64,000 bases of DNA, from contig JAQTNE010000013.1 of NCBI GenBank assembly GCA_028713975.1, positions 1 to 64,000 on the forward strand. Direction: 5' to 3'. Of the stretch, positions 38,372 through 52,141 are shown one piece after another; positions within the stretch are counted from its first letter, which is position 1, and every line of letters begins with the position of its first letter. This DNA is from Sulfuricella sp. Lineage in GTDB: Bacteria; Pseudomonadota; Gammaproteobacteria; Burkholderiales; Sulfuricellaceae. Both the position numbers and the translations under genes were made by a program. The notes below the pieces were generated by a model. It was not told the DNA's origin and searched no databases. It saw nothing but the letters and a program-made list of their open reading frames with translations.

Positions 38372-39010
38372 CTATTTTGCGGCGCGGTGACGCAGATAGC
38401 CGATGATGCCCGGCAGAATCGATAGCGCGATAATGCCGAAAATCACCAGGGTAAGATTCTGCTTGATAAAGGAAATGTTGCCGAAGAAATAACCGGCCAG
38501 CACCAGCGAACCGACCCAGGCAATGCCGCCGACCAGGCTGAGGGGCAGAAAGCGGTGGTAATCCATGCTCCCGACACCGGCAACAAACGGAGCGAAAGTG
38601 CGGATAATCGGGAAGAAGCGCGCCAGGATAATCGCCTTGCCGCCATGCCTTTCATAGAAACGATGGGTTTGTTCCAGGTGCACGGGGTTGAGCAAGCGCG
38701 AGGTCTCGCTACGGAACACCCTGGGCCCGGCATAGCGACCGATCCAGTAGTTGGTGTTATCGCCCAGGAACGAGGCGGCGATCAGCAAGCCCGCCAGCAT
38801 CTGGATTTCCAGCGCCCCGGTGGCAGTCATGGCGCCGGCGACGAATAGCAGGGAATCGCCGGGCAGGAACGGCGCCACCACCAGCCCGGTCTCGCAAAAA
38901 ATAATCAGGAACAGGATCAGGTAGATCCAGGAACCGTAATCCTGGGTCAGGCCCAGAAGGTGCTTGTCGAGGTGCAGGATGATATCGGCGAAGGAAAGAA
39001 GAAGTTCCAT
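38372..39010 (-). CDS. DedA family membrane protein
   Basis: A 212-residue DedA (VTT-domain) inner-membrane protein. FCETGLVVAPFLPGDSLLF and NYWIGRYAGPRV are typical, as is ARFFPIIRTFAPFVAGVGSM, the segment with conserved arginines. Family members act as lipid scramblases or undecaprenyl-phosphate flippases and matter for envelope integrity and proton balance. Followed by a small membrane protein. Confidence 0.9.
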   Translation of the reverse strand: MELLLSFADIILHLDKHLLGLTQDYGSWIYLILFLIIFCETGLVVAPFLPGDSLLFVAGAMTATGALEIQMLAGLLIAASFLGDNTNYWIGRYAGPRVFRSETSRLLNPVHLEQTHRFYERHGGKAIILARFFPIIRTFAPFVAGVGSMDYHRFLPLSLVGGIAWVGSLVLAGYFFGNISFIKQNLTLVIFGIIALSILPGIIGYLRHRAAK

Positions 39011-39075
39011 GATTCACAGGCCGCCGATGATCGGTGAACAGGCCACCGGAATTCCTGCTGGTGTTGACCGGCGGC

Positions 39076-40026
39076 TCAAACCGTCCCCGCTTCTGTTTCC
39101 GCCTCTTCGCCTTCCTTCTTCTCGGGCTTGATAAAGTCCTCGCGCGACACGCCCAGCCACATCACGATCGGGCTGGCCACCAGTACCGAGGAGTAGATGC
39201 CGAACACAATGCCGATGGTCAGCGCCAAAGCGAAATAATGCAGCGCCTCGCCACCGAAAAAAAACATCGACAACACCATCAGTTCGGTCATGGTATGGGT
39301 GATGATGGTGCGCGACATGGTGCGGGTAATGGCGTTGTCGATCACCTCGGGCACCGACGCCTTACGCATCTTGCGGAAATTCTCGCGCACCCGGTCGAAC
39401 ACCACCACCGATTCGTTCACCGAATAGCCCAGCACCGCCAGCACGCCGGCCAGCACGGTGAGGGAAAACTCCCACTGGAAGAAGGCAAAGAAGCCGAGAA
39501 TGATCACCACGTCGTGCATATTGGCGATGATCGCCGCCACCGAGAAACGCCATTCGAAGCGCATGGCCAGGTAGGCCATGATGCCGAGGCACACCACCAG
39601 CAGCGCAAGCGCGCCGTTTTCATAAAGCTCCTTGCCGACCTGCGGCCCGACGAATTCGACTCGGCGCAGACTAACCGTGCTATCGGCATTTTTCAGCGCC
39701 TGGAACACCTGTTCGGAAAGCTTGGCGGTACTGACACCGGGCTTGAGCGGCAAGCGGATCATCACATCGCGCGAAGTGCCGAAATTCTGCACCGCCGCAT
39801 CATGCAGGCCGATCCCGGTCAAGGTACCGCGGATTTTATGAACATCCGCCACCTGGCTATAGCTCACCTCCATCACGGTGCCGCCGGTGAAATCCACCCC
39901 CAGGTTCAGGCCCTTGAAACCCAGCGCCGCCACCGCAGCAATGAATGTCACCAGCGAGATGAAGGTCGTCACCCGCGCATAGCTCATGAACGGGATGTCG
40001 CGTTTGATATGGAAGAACTCCAGCAT
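39076..40026 (-). CDS. secF: protein translocase subunit SecF
   Basis: A 316-residue membrane protein, partner of SecD. Together they use the proton gradient to help pull proteins through SecYEG. Six membrane helices surround a periplasmic domain. LGVDFTGGTVMEV and the VLGYSVNESVVVFDRVRE motif are family signatures. It is 25 bp downstream of secD in the queA-tgt-yajC-secD-secF cluster. The C-terminal tail is rich in Glu and Lys. Confidence 0.95.
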   Translation of the reverse strand: MLEFFHIKRDIPFMSYARVTTFISLVTFIAAVAALGFKGLNLGVDFTGGTVMEVSYSQVADVHKIRGTLTGIGLHDAAVQNFGTSRDVMIRLPLKPGVSTAKLSEQVFQALKNADSTVSLRRVEFVGPQVGKELYENGALALLVVCLGIMAYLAMRFEWRFSVAAIIANMHDVVIILGFFAFFQWEFSLTVLAGVLAVLGYSVNESVVVFDRVRENFRKMRKASVPEVIDNAITRTMSRTIITHTMTELMVLSMFFFGGEALHYFALALTIGIVFGIYSSVLVASPIVMWLGVSREDFIKPEKKEGEEAETEAGTV

Positions 40027-40051
40027 GATTTTTTCCTGTCCGGGTTACTTT

Positions 40052-41869
40052 TTAGATGGAAACCTTGTCCAGCCTCGCCTTGCGGCCATAGGTCAGGTTG
40101 ACGATACCGCGCGACACCACCACGGCGCTGAACATCGAGGTCAGGATACCGAGGCACAGTACCACGGCGAAGCCGCGCACCGGGCCGGAGCCCAGCCAGA
40201 ACAGCGCAATGCCGGCGACCAGGGAGGTGACATTGGAATCGAGAATGGTCGCGAACGCCCTGTCATATCCGGCGTGAATTGCCGTCTGGGCCGACAAGCC
40301 GTTTCTCAGCTCTTCCCGGATGCGCTCGTTTATCAACACGTTGGCGTCGATCGCCATGCCGACGGTCAGGGCGATGCCCGCCATGCCGGGCAAGGTCAGG
40401 GTGGCCTGCAGCAGCGACAGGATCGCCACCAGCAACAGCACATTGACGGCCAGCGCCGCAGTCGAAATCAGCCCGAAGATGCGGTAGTAAAAAATCATGA
40501 AAACCGAGATGGCAATGAAGCCGTAGATATTCGAATTGAAACCCTTGGCAATGTTTTCCGCGCCCATGCTCGGGCCGACGGTGCGCTCCTCGACGATGTC
40601 CATCGGTGCCGCCAGCGCGCCGGCGCGCAGCAGCAGTGCCACGTCACTGGCTTCCGTGGTGGTCATGCGGCCCGATATCTGCACCCGACCGCCGCCGATT
40701 TCCTCGCGGATCACCGGTGCGGTGATGACTTCGCCCTTGCCTTTTTCAATCAGCAAAATCGCCATGCGCTTGCCCACGTTTTCACGCGTCACCTGCTTGA
40801 AAATGCGCGCGCCGCGCCCGTCCAGGGTAATGTGCACAGCCGGTTCGCCGCTCTGGCCTTCAAAGCCGGGCTGGGCATCGCTGATGTAATCGCCGGTCAG
40901 CACCACGCCTTTTTTCACCAGCAGGGGCAAACCCTTGCGCTCAGTGTAGAGTTCGCTGCCGAAAGGAGGCTGACCGGACTGCACTGCGGCCATCACATCG
41001 TGCTCCTCATCCACCATGCGAATTTCCAGCGTGGCGGTACGGCCGAGGATGTCTTTCGCCTTGGCGGTATCCTGCACGCCCGGCAATTGCACCACCACGC
41101 GGTCGGCGCCCTGCTGCTGGATAATCGGCTCGGCCACGCCGAGCTCGTTGATGCGGTTACGCAGGGTGGTGATATTCTGTTGCAGGGCGAACTCCTGAAT
41201 GCGCTTCTGCGCTCCCAGCTTGAGCGTGGCCAGCAACTTGAATTCGCCGCCCTCTTCGGCTTCCTTCAACAGCAAATCGGGAGAGGTCTTCTGCAGTTCT
41301 GCCAGCGCCTTGCCGCGCGATTCGGCATCGCGGAATTTGACCTCCACTGCCTCGCCCTGGCGTGAAATGCCACTATAGGCGATCTTCTTCTCGCGCAAGC
41401 CGGTGCGGATGTCGCCGGTATAGCGCTCGAGTGCCTTGGTGATCGCACCCTTCATGTCCACCTGTAGCAGGAAGTGCACCCCGCCGCGCAGATCCAGGCC
41501 GAGATACATCGGCTGCGAACCCAGGCTGGAAAGCCACTTGGGCGAACTGGACACCAGATTGAGCGCCACCACGAAGTTTTCGCCCAACTGCGACTGAAGC
41601 AGATCCTTGGCCTTGATCTGGGTTTCGGCATCCGCGAAACGTACCTTCACGCCGGCAGTGTCGAATGCGATGCCCTGAACGGCGATACCGCTTTTCTTCA
41701 GCACCTCGTCGACCTGCTTCAGCAACCCCTGATCCACCTTGGTCATGCCGCGCAGCGGTGAAACCTGCACCGCGGGCGATTCGCCGTAAAAATTGGGCAG
41801 GGTATAGATCAGGCCGAACAGCAACGCAACGGCGATGAGGATGTACTTCCACAGGGGATAACGGTTCAT
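40052..41869 (-). CDS. secD: protein translocase subunit SecD
   Basis: A 605-residue membrane protein with one N-terminal helix, a large periplasmic domain and five C-terminal helices. MYLGLDLRGGVHFLLQVDM is the SecD entry motif, and LTVGMAIDANVLINERIREE the conserved proton-channel region of RND-type proteins. Length and order are as expected. Sits between yajC and secF. Confidence 0.96.
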   Translation of the reverse strand: MNRYPLWKYILIAVALLFGLIYTLPNFYGESPAVQVSPLRGMTKVDQGLLKQVDEVLKKSGIAVQGIAFDTAGVKVRFADAETQIKAKDLLQSQLGENFVVALNLVSSSPKWLSSLGSQPMYLGLDLRGGVHFLLQVDMKGAITKALERYTGDIRTGLREKKIAYSGISRQGEAVEVKFRDAESRGKALAELQKTSPDLLLKEAEEGGEFKLLATLKLGAQKRIQEFALQQNITTLRNRINELGVAEPIIQQQGADRVVVQLPGVQDTAKAKDILGRTATLEIRMVDEEHDVMAAVQSGQPPFGSELYTERKGLPLLVKKGVVLTGDYISDAQPGFEGQSGEPAVHITLDGRGARIFKQVTRENVGKRMAILLIEKGKGEVITAPVIREEIGGGRVQISGRMTTTEASDVALLLRAGALAAPMDIVEERTVGPSMGAENIAKGFNSNIYGFIAISVFMIFYYRIFGLISTAALAVNVLLLVAILSLLQATLTLPGMAGIALTVGMAIDANVLINERIREELRNGLSAQTAIHAGYDRAFATILDSNVTSLVAGIALFWLGSGPVRGFAVVLCLGILTSMFSAVVVSRGIVNLTYGRKARLDKVSI

Positions 41870-41951
41870 GGGTTAATTCCGTGAGGGGTTAGGCGTGAGG
41901 AGTGAGGCGTAAAACGAGGCGCAAAGGGGTTTCCCCCTCACGCCTCACCAC

Positions 41952-42275
41952 TTACTTGATTTCCTTGATCGTGCCTTTGGGCAACAGGGTCGTGATGGCC
42001 GACTTCTGGACGTGGATCACCACGTTCTCGGCGATTTCCAGACCAACATAGAATTCATTCACTTTCGCCACCTTGCCCAGCTCGCCGCCGGCGGTGATCA
42101 CCTCGTCGCCTTTTTGCAGTGACTCCAGCATGTTTTTCTGCTCTTTGGCTTTCTTCATCTGCGGACGGATCATCATGAAATAAAACAGTGCAAAAATCAC
42201 GATCAGCGGCAGGAACTGCATAATCGGGTCTGTCGCGCTTGCACCATCGGCTGCATAAGCCATATTAATCAGCAT
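41952..42275 (-). CDS. yajC: preprotein translocase subunit YajC
   Basis: A 107-residue single-helix protein of the SecDF-YajC complex. The hydrophobic segment PLIVIFALFYFMMIRPQMKK and the soluble part LQKGDEVITAGGELGKVAKV are standard. Located between tgt and secD on the same strand. Confidence 0.95.
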   Translation of the reverse strand: MLINMAYAADGASATDPIMQFLPLIVIFALFYFMMIRPQMKKAKEQKNMLESLQKGDEVITAGGELGKVAKVNEFYVGLEIAENVVIHVQKSAITTLLPKGTIKEIK

Positions 42276-42314
42276 GTTATTTCTCCAATACTAAAAAAAT
42301 CAACAAGGATTTTA

Positions 42315-44443
<2,129 letters not shown>

Positions 44444-44497
44444 CTATGGAAGCTTGCCGGAAAAGGTTTTTTAGTCGATAATTCGCGACTTCCAGTA

Positions 44498-44584
44498 GCC
44501 GGGATGGCGGAACTGGTAGACGCACGGGACTCAAAATCCCGCGCTAGCAATAGCGTGCCGGTTCGATTCCGGCTCCCGGCACCA
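44498..44584 (+). tRNA. tRNA-Leu (anticodon CAA)
   Basis: An 87-base class II tRNA. The acceptor stem GCCGGGA pairs with TCCCGGC before an encoded ACCA. The anticodon stem-loop GGGA-CTCAAAA-TCCC gives CAA, reading UUG codons. A long variable arm (GCTAGCAATAGC) and the T-loop GGTTCGATTCC confirm tRNA-Leu. It marks the left edge of an accessory patch. Confidence 0.97.
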
Positions 44585-44976
44585 GCAACAACAAGGATTT
44601 CAAGCCAAATAAGGTATAAGTGATTATACCGGCCTCTCCCGAATTTCCCCACAAAAAATTGACCAGATTTGATCAAACATGGGTCAAAATGGCCATTGCC
44701 ATATCCGCATGGTCGGCATAATTCGGTATAACGTTTTTTTGACTCTTGCAGCCGTTTGGCACAGCCTATGTTCCATCAAGCAAGTGGCGCTGGGTGGTCG
44801 TGGGCTAGGAAAGCACGATTCGGGATAAGGTGGGTAACCCAACGAGCGGAGCGTGTGATTTAGCGATAGCGCGAGACCAGGACCACAAGCTGTGCGAAAT
44901 AACGAACCGCGCCTCGTGATGTAGTACTTAGTTAAGTTGGCAATGCTACTGGGCAGAATGTGAGACCCCACCCCCG
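44585..44976. other. non-coding stretch downstream of tRNA-Leu, before the IS remnant
   Basis: About 390 bases without a recognisable gene on either strand. No integrase remnant and no repeated tRNA 3' end were found. The segment 44800-44905 (GGATAAGGTGGGTAACCCAA and following) looks like part of a mobile or repeated element but could not be named. The IS3 transposase frame ends abruptly at 44977 and runs 14 unrelated codons into this stretch. Confidence 0.4.
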
Positions 44977-45324
44977 GTTCGGCGCGATCGGCAGGTTGTG
45001 CTTCGAGTCGATCGTGATCTTGAAGCGGCGTTTGTGCTTGGCCTTGATGCCGTTCTCCTGCACCAGCCTTTCCACCCGTTCCTTGCTTGCCGGATAGCCC
45101 CGTGCCCTCAGTTCCCTGACCATGCGCGGACTGCCATAGGCACCCTTGAATTCGGCATGGATGGCTTGAATCAGCGTCATCATCTGCGCATCCGTCAGAC
45201 GCTTCCGGTAGGGCTTGCCGCCATGCTTCCATGCTCGGTGGCCGCTCTCGCTAACATCAAGTACCTGGCACAACGCATCCAGGCCATAATCCTTTTGCTG
45301 CGCGTCAATCCAGGCGTACTTCAC
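44932..45324 (-). pseudogene. IS3-family transposase orfB, 3'-truncated
   Basis: The 130-codon frame matches the N-terminal HTH_21-like part of IS3 orfB: LCQVLDVSESGHRAWKH, then HAEFKGAYGSPRMVRELRAR and HNLPIAPN. After N116 the sequence (RGWGLTFCPVALPT) is unrelated and ends at a stop. A normal orfB has about 280 residues with the DDE active site, all missing here. Overlaps orfA by four bases, the usual frameshift arrangement. Confidence 0.8.
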
Positions 45325-45679
45325 TGCACATCTCTCGCGAAGTACGCCGTCGCTTTTTTTAGGGTTTCACACTCGCGCTTCAGCCGGATGTTCTCAGCTC
45401 GCAATCGGGACAGTTCCATCTGCTCGGGTGTCACGACTTTGCTACCCGCACCATTGAGTTTCCCGGCATCCGCCGCCTTGACCCAGTTGCGCAGCGTTTG
45501 TTCGATCAACCCCAAATCCTTTGCCACCGCACCTGCCGTCTGACCTGACTTCACTCGCTTTACCGCCTGTTGCTTGAACTCGGCGGTGTATTCCTGCTTC
45601 GGCATCTTCATCTTCTCCCTTTCCAATGTGATCGTGATTTTACGTCACCATTGGAAGACGAATTTTCGGGGGAAGGTCA
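44977..45679 (-). mobile_element. truncated IS3-family insertion sequence
   Basis: The left end is visible at 45679, where the minus strand begins TGACCTTCCCCCGAAAATTC, an IS3-type terminal sequence. orfA is complete. orfB is cut after about 116 codons, so the catalytic DDE core and the right end are lost. No target duplication can be identified. The element is therefore immobile by itself. Confidence 0.75.
45321..45605 (-). CDS. IS3-family transposase orfA
   Basis: A 94-residue helix-turn-helix DNA-binding protein, MPKQEYTAEFKQQAVKRVKS at the start, with a leucine-zipper-like C-terminus (ELSRLRAENIRLKRECETL). Complete, but orphaned by loss of orfB. AGGGAG lies nine bases before the chosen ATG; an ATG six bases upstream is possible. 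Confidence 0.8.
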   Translation of the reverse strand: MPKQEYTAEFKQQAVKRVKSGQTAGAVAKDLGLIEQTLRNWVKAADAGKLNGAGSKVVTPEQMELSRLRAENIRLKRECETLKKATAYFARDVQ

Positions 45680-45728
45680 AGATTGAGCTAAACAAGTGTT
45701 TTGCGACATGGCAGGCTTGCAGGTCAGA

Positions 45729-45757
45729 TTGGCCTAGATTATACTTGGATATAACAT
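45729..45757 (+). promoter_or_regulatory. predicted promoter of the ChpS/ChpB-like pair
   Basis: TTGGCC (45729-45734) and TAACAT (45752-45757) with 17 bp between. GTGGGGG shortly before the ATG is the ribosome site. Confidence 0.4.
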
Positions 45758-45775
45758 TATTTGTGGGGGTACATC

Positions 45776-46033
45776 ATGCACACAACCAATTTGCGCAAGG
45801 TCGGCGGCTCGGTCATGTTGGCCGTCCCGCCGGCATTCCTTGACCAACTGCACTTGCAAGCCGGCGCAACGGTCGGGTTGGCCGTCGATCATGGCCGTCT
45901 AGTAGTGGAACCCAAGCCTCGACCGCGCTACACGCTCGCGGAGTTGCTAGCCGCCTCGGACTACTCGCAACCGCAACCGGTCGAAGAACGCGAATGGGTC
46001 GATGCGCCCGCCGTAGGCGGCGAGCTGCTATGA
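45776..46033 (+). CDS. AbrB/MazE-fold antitoxin, ChpS-like
   Basis: An 85-residue antitoxin. The N-terminal swapped-hairpin DNA-binding domain reads LRKVGGSVMLAVPPAFLDQL, and the C-terminus (YTLAELLAASDYSQP, REWVDAPAVGGEL) matches the toxin-neutralising tail of ChpS. Type II antitoxins of this fold repress their own promoter. Its stop overlaps the toxin start by four bases (ATGA). Confidence 0.9.
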   Translation: MHTTNLRKVGGSVMLAVPPAFLDQLHLQAGATVGLAVDHGRLVVEPKPRPRYTLAELLAASDYSQPQPVEEREWVDAPAVGGELL

Positions 46034-46356
46034 GGCGGGGCGACATTTACCTGGTGTCGCTCGATCCGACCGCAGGGCATGAGCAAAGCGGCAGCCGCCC
46101 CGTTCTCATCGTGTCGCCGGCTGAGTTCAATGAAGCGACCAAACTGCCGGTGATTCTCCCGATCACCAATGGCGGCGAATTCGCCCGCCGCCTGGGCTTC
46201 GCTGTGCCCGTCACTGGCATCAAGGTCACCGGCGTCGTTCGTTGCGATCAGCCGCGCGTGATCGACTTGGCCGCGCGCCACGCCCGCAAGGTGGATACCC
46301 TGCCAGAACCCATCATGGACGAAGTGCTGGCGAAAGTCGCCACGCTCTTCGAGTAG
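46030..46356 (+). CDS. PemK/MazF-family mRNA interferase, ChpB-like
   Basis: A 108-residue toxin predicted to cut mRNA. RRGDIYLVSLDPTAGHEQSG is the conserved start with the catalytic-loop region. RPVLIVSPAEFN and LPITNGGEFARRLGFAVPV follow, and GVVRCDQPRVIDL matches the second active-site segment. It is full length and shows no damage. Coupled to the antitoxin by a four-base overlap. Confidence 0.92.
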   Translation: MRRGDIYLVSLDPTAGHEQSGSRPVLIVSPAEFNEATKLPVILPITNGGEFARRLGFAVPVTGIKVTGVVRCDQPRVIDLAARHARKVDTLPEPIMDEVLAKVATLFE

Positions 46357-46400
46357 CAGGCATGATATAAGGCACCGGAGTTTTCTTTTTCGCTTTCATT

Positions 46401-46421
46401 TTATACCTTTTCAAGTATAAT
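46401..46421 (+). promoter_or_regulatory. predicted -10 box and operator of the HigBA-like pair
   Basis: TATAAT at 46416-46421 sits inside the inverted repeat TTATAC-N8-GTATAA (46401-46420), a likely site for the antitoxin. The ATG at 46428 is seven bases after the -10 box, so the transcript may be leaderless. No good -35 hexamer is seen. Confidence 0.45.
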
Positions 46422-46427
46422 TAGCTC

Positions 46428-46809
46428 ATGGCGAGTCAACAAGAAAAACCGCTCGAATGGGTAGGGAGCAGCCACAAAGACTTGGTGGCGTTGCCGGTCG
46501 ACGTGCGGCGACGCTTCGGTTACGCGCTGTCTCTTGCTCAAGCCGGCGATCAGCACGGCGCGGCGAAGGTGCTCAAGGGCTTCGGGCGGTGCCGGTGTGC
46601 TTGAGGTGGTCGAAGACGATGCAGGCGGCACGTATCGCGCCGTCTACACCGTAAAGTTCAAGGAAACCGTGTTCGTCCTGCACTGCTTCCAGAAGAAGAG
46701 CAAGCGCGGGATCGCCACACCGAAAGAGGACATGGACATCATTCGCGTCAGGCTCAAAGCGGCTGAGGCGCTTGCGAAGGAGTTACGAAATGAAAAAACG
46801 AGTCATTGA
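46428..46809 (+). pseudogene. HigB/Gp49-like toxin gene with a frameshift
   Basis: Two frames together encode a phage-derived Gp49-like/RelE-superfamily toxin. The first part, from ATG 46428, reads LEWVGSSHKDLVALPVDVRR and on to AKVLKGFG. The second, in the +1 frame, reads GGAGVLEVVEDDAGGTYRAV and on to CFQKKSKRGIATPKED. The switch falls at the GGG of 46584-46586, where one base seems extra; the first frame stops soon after. This is either a real inactivating mutation or a sequencing error in a G run. The paired antitoxin follows with a 20-bp overlap. Confidence 0.8.
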
Positions 46810-47125
46810 CGGTATTGAAGTTCAGCGCAGCTCGGGCAATGTATATGCCGATCTGGGCTTGCCCGACGCGGAAAAGCTCAAGATCAAGACCGGCCTGGTG
46901 ATCGAGATCAGGAAGGCCATGCGTCGCCTTGATCTGACTCAACAAGCGGCATCGAAACGCATGGGGATTGCCCAACCGAAGGTGTCCGGCATGATGCGCG
47001 GTGACTTCTCTAACCTGTCCGAGCGCAAACTGATGGACTGCTTGAATCGGCTTGGCTACGACATAGAGATCAAGGTTAAACCAGCAGCCGAGCCGGTCGG
47101 GCATCTGATGTTGGCTGTTGCGTGA
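46790..47125 (+). CDS. XRE-family antitoxin, HigA-like
   Basis: A 111-residue antitoxin with a central helix-turn-helix: LTQQAASKRMGIAQPKVSGM followed by MRGDFSNLSERKLMDCL. It matches the HigA group that follows Gp49-like toxins. The ATG at 46790 overlaps the toxin's 3' end. Intact, even though its toxin appears frameshifted. Confidence 0.88.
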   Translation: MKKRVIDGIEVQRSSGNVYADLGLPDAEKLKIKTGLVIEIRKAMRRLDLTQQAASKRMGIAQPKVSGMMRGDFSNLSERKLMDCLNRLGYDIEIKVKPAAEPVGHLMLAVA

Positions 47126-47184
47126 TTTTTATGAAACGAACAATTACGCTGTCCAACTCATCGAGACAAACGCGCACAAACATC

Positions 47185-47209
47185 AGGCCGCAATTAAGCG
47201 GCCTTTTTC
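47185..47209 (+). terminator. terminator after the HigBA-like pair
   Basis: AGGCCGC (47185-47191) and GCGGCCT (47198-47204) with an AATTAA loop, followed by TTTTCATTTT. The remaining bases to 47333 show no gene. Confidence 0.8.
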
Positions 47210-47333
47210 ATTTTGCCATCCCGACACCGGGTTAAGTGAGGTTGCCCGGAATTTCTGATACCGAGGCCATTGATCTGGCGGAACTCACCGCGCGAAGCGA
47301 TGAAGAGGGTTTAGGCAGGCCAGAGCACGGTTA

Positions 47334-47756
47334 TTACCCAGGCACAGAGGGATATTTCAGGCATTCTGCAATTTTTGCCTGGCGAAACTGGCCAATGATC
47401 GTCGCCAGCGCCTCTTTTTCTACCGGCTTGTTCAGTGCACCCCACATGTTCATGCCATAACTCTGGATCATTTTTCCGAACGCCGTCAACAATGCGGCAT
47501 TGGTTCCGGAAATCAGGATAACACCGCCATCATAACGCTGCTCGGCCAGGCAGCGCAGGAAATCAATGCCGTCCATCATGCCCGGCAAACTGAGGTCGCA
47601 TAGCAACAAATCCGGCCTGGGTTCATGCGTGTTGAAAATAGCGAGCCCATCCTCGCCGTTTGCCGCCATCAAGACCTCTTCCATGCCCAGTTCCTGCAAC
47701 ATATCGCCGAGGAATTCGAGCAGGAATTCGTCGTCATCTACCAGCAGTGCACGCAT
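47334..47756 (-). CDS. stand-alone receiver-domain response regulator
   Basis: A 140-residue CheY-like protein. ALLVDDDEFLLEFLGDML is the acidic pocket, DLLLCDLSLPGMMDG has the phospho-acceptor aspartate, and the conserved lysine lies in ALNKPVEKEAL. There is no output domain, so it probably signals by protein contact. It lies 79 bp downstream of the hybrid kinase on the same strand. Confidence 0.88.
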   Translation of the reverse strand: MRALLVDDDEFLLEFLGDMLQELGMEEVLMAANGEDGLAIFNTHEPRPDLLLCDLSLPGMMDGIDFLRCLAEQRYDGGVILISGTNAALLTAFGKMIQSYGMNMWGALNKPVEKEALATIIGQFRQAKIAECLKYPSVPG

Positions 47757-47835
47757 AGGTCACCTCGGTCTTAATTGTTGCGATGATATTGCCCACGTTT
47801 ATTTTATGGCCCCTTCAATAACAGGCTGGATGCAT

Positions 47836-50792
<2,957 letters not shown>

Positions 50793-50814
<22 letters not shown>

Positions 50815-51809
50815 TTGTCGTTGACCATATGCTCAATTTGCAGCACAGACGCTTTAATATCCTGTTTATTGCCCGCGTGAAAAAAGAGATCGGTGTCTTC
50901 CAACTGGCTGGTGGAAAACTTCCCGTCCTTGCTGAATGCTGCGGGATACTTTTTCAGCGAAAAGAGCAGCGCATCACGCTCATCGGGATCGGTAATTTCC
51001 AGTTTTTCCACCACTTCTTCCGGGCGGTGGCTGGCGATCCATTTCAGCGTTTTATGCAGGATACGCGCCATTTTTTCCACTTTTTGCGGGTGATTTATGA
51101 TGACGTCACTGCGCGTTTCCAGCGCGGCATGAAGAAAATGGCTACCCTTGATGTTTTTTACTGCTTGAGGCTCTGCGAGGTTAGCCAGGAAAAAGACTTT
51201 TCTCTCTTTCAACAGGCGCGACGCAAAGGGTTCATCTCCCATCACGGCATCCGCCGTGCCGGTAATGAGCAGGGCAGATCGCGCTTCCCAGCTTTGCCCG
51301 GCGGGGACGATGCGAACCTGGTCGCTGGCAATCCCGCCCGAAAGAAGCAGCAGTTCGGCCAGTTGCTGCGAGGTGGTCTTGCTATTTCTGGTGCTGGTGT
51401 TGACGCCGACGACTTTACCTTTGAGGTCGGCGATGCGTTTGACGCTGCCCTTGAGTCCGGCGCGCACCATGAGAACGAACAAGGGGGCGTCATCGACCGG
51501 CGCAATTACGACCACATCGCCGCCGTTGGCGCGGAGAGACATGGCGGCGGGAACGCCCGCGACCGCGAAATCGGTGTTGCGGGTGATCAGATTATTAAGG
51601 GCAACCGCCCCGCCACCGGTGTGGATAATTCGCAACTGGACGCCTTCCTCGCGGTCGGCGCCTATTTTAGAGATGAGATCAATCGGCAGGTAGGAGATAT
51701 TTCGCGGCCCGGGGGCGCTGAGGGTGATGTCCTCGAGGTATTCTGCCTGAGCCAAGGGCACCCACAACAGCATAATCAGGAAAAATGTTTTGCCTGAACG
51801 CAGCGACAT
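50793..51809 (-). CDS. periplasmic NMT1/THI5-like substrate-binding protein
   Basis: A 338-residue exported protein with a signal peptide (residues 1-22, ending LAQAEY). The binding-protein fold resembles SsuA/TauA/NMT1-type ABC receptors: TDFAVAGVPAAMSLRA, then IADLKGKVVGVNTSTRNSKT and TGTADAVMGDEPFA. There are no permease or ATPase genes nearby. The overlap with the hybrid kinase gene suggests the protein detects a ligand for signalling and not for uptake; the ligand is unknown. Confidence 0.85.
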
Positions 51810-51923
51810 GTCGATTTCCAGTTCACATTAGGTGCAGACACATTTTTTGAAGCACGGCATCCCTACCTGACGCAACGACGAGCAATCATCATGACAATAT
51901 TCTATTTTCATTGATGCCCCGGA

Positions 51924-52022
51924 TTATGCTCCCAGACGCGCCACGCTCGAGGGGATTGGTTTAGCCGGTTTTGGCTGCGGTTTCTTGCCCTTTGATTCTT
52001 TCCGCTTGTCTTTGCTTCCCAT
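51924..52022 (-). CDS. small basic protein, 32 residues, unknown
   Basis: An unlisted short open frame starts at ATG 52022, with GGAGAGAGC a few bases upstream as a good ribosome site. It begins MGSKDKRKESKGKKPQPKPA and ends at TAA 51924. It is Lys/Pro-rich, like small basic proteins I have seen annotated as hypothetical in betaproteobacteria. The rest of the 51810-52183 gap holds nothing else recognisable except the panD terminator. Confidence 0.5.
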   Translation of the reverse strand: MGSKDKRKESKGKKPQPKPAKPIPSSVARLGA

Positions 52023-52141
52023 GATGCTCTCTCCTTAAAATTGCCAATTACCACTCACGCCCTATTCGCGCGATTGCCACCATCATTGCATGATGTCTAC
52101 GCCGTTCGCAATCGGTTATTCCCACCGGCACCAAACAAAAT

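Noticed and set aside
39986..41365. 459-codon plus-strand open frame opposite secD/secF
   Set aside because: Antisense shadow of well-conserved translocase genes.
44585..44976. possible integrase remnant or attachment site after tRNA-Leu
   Set aside because: No integrase-like residues in any frame, and no repeat of the tRNA 3' end was found within the accessory patch.
44684..45232. 182-codon minus-strand open frame over the IS remnant and tRNA-flanking region
   Set aside because: It is out of frame with the recognisable transposase; its N-terminal part is a shadow of orfB.
47236..47460. 74-codon plus-strand open frame
   Set aside because: Half of it is antisense to the receiver-domain gene and there is no ribosome site or known motif.
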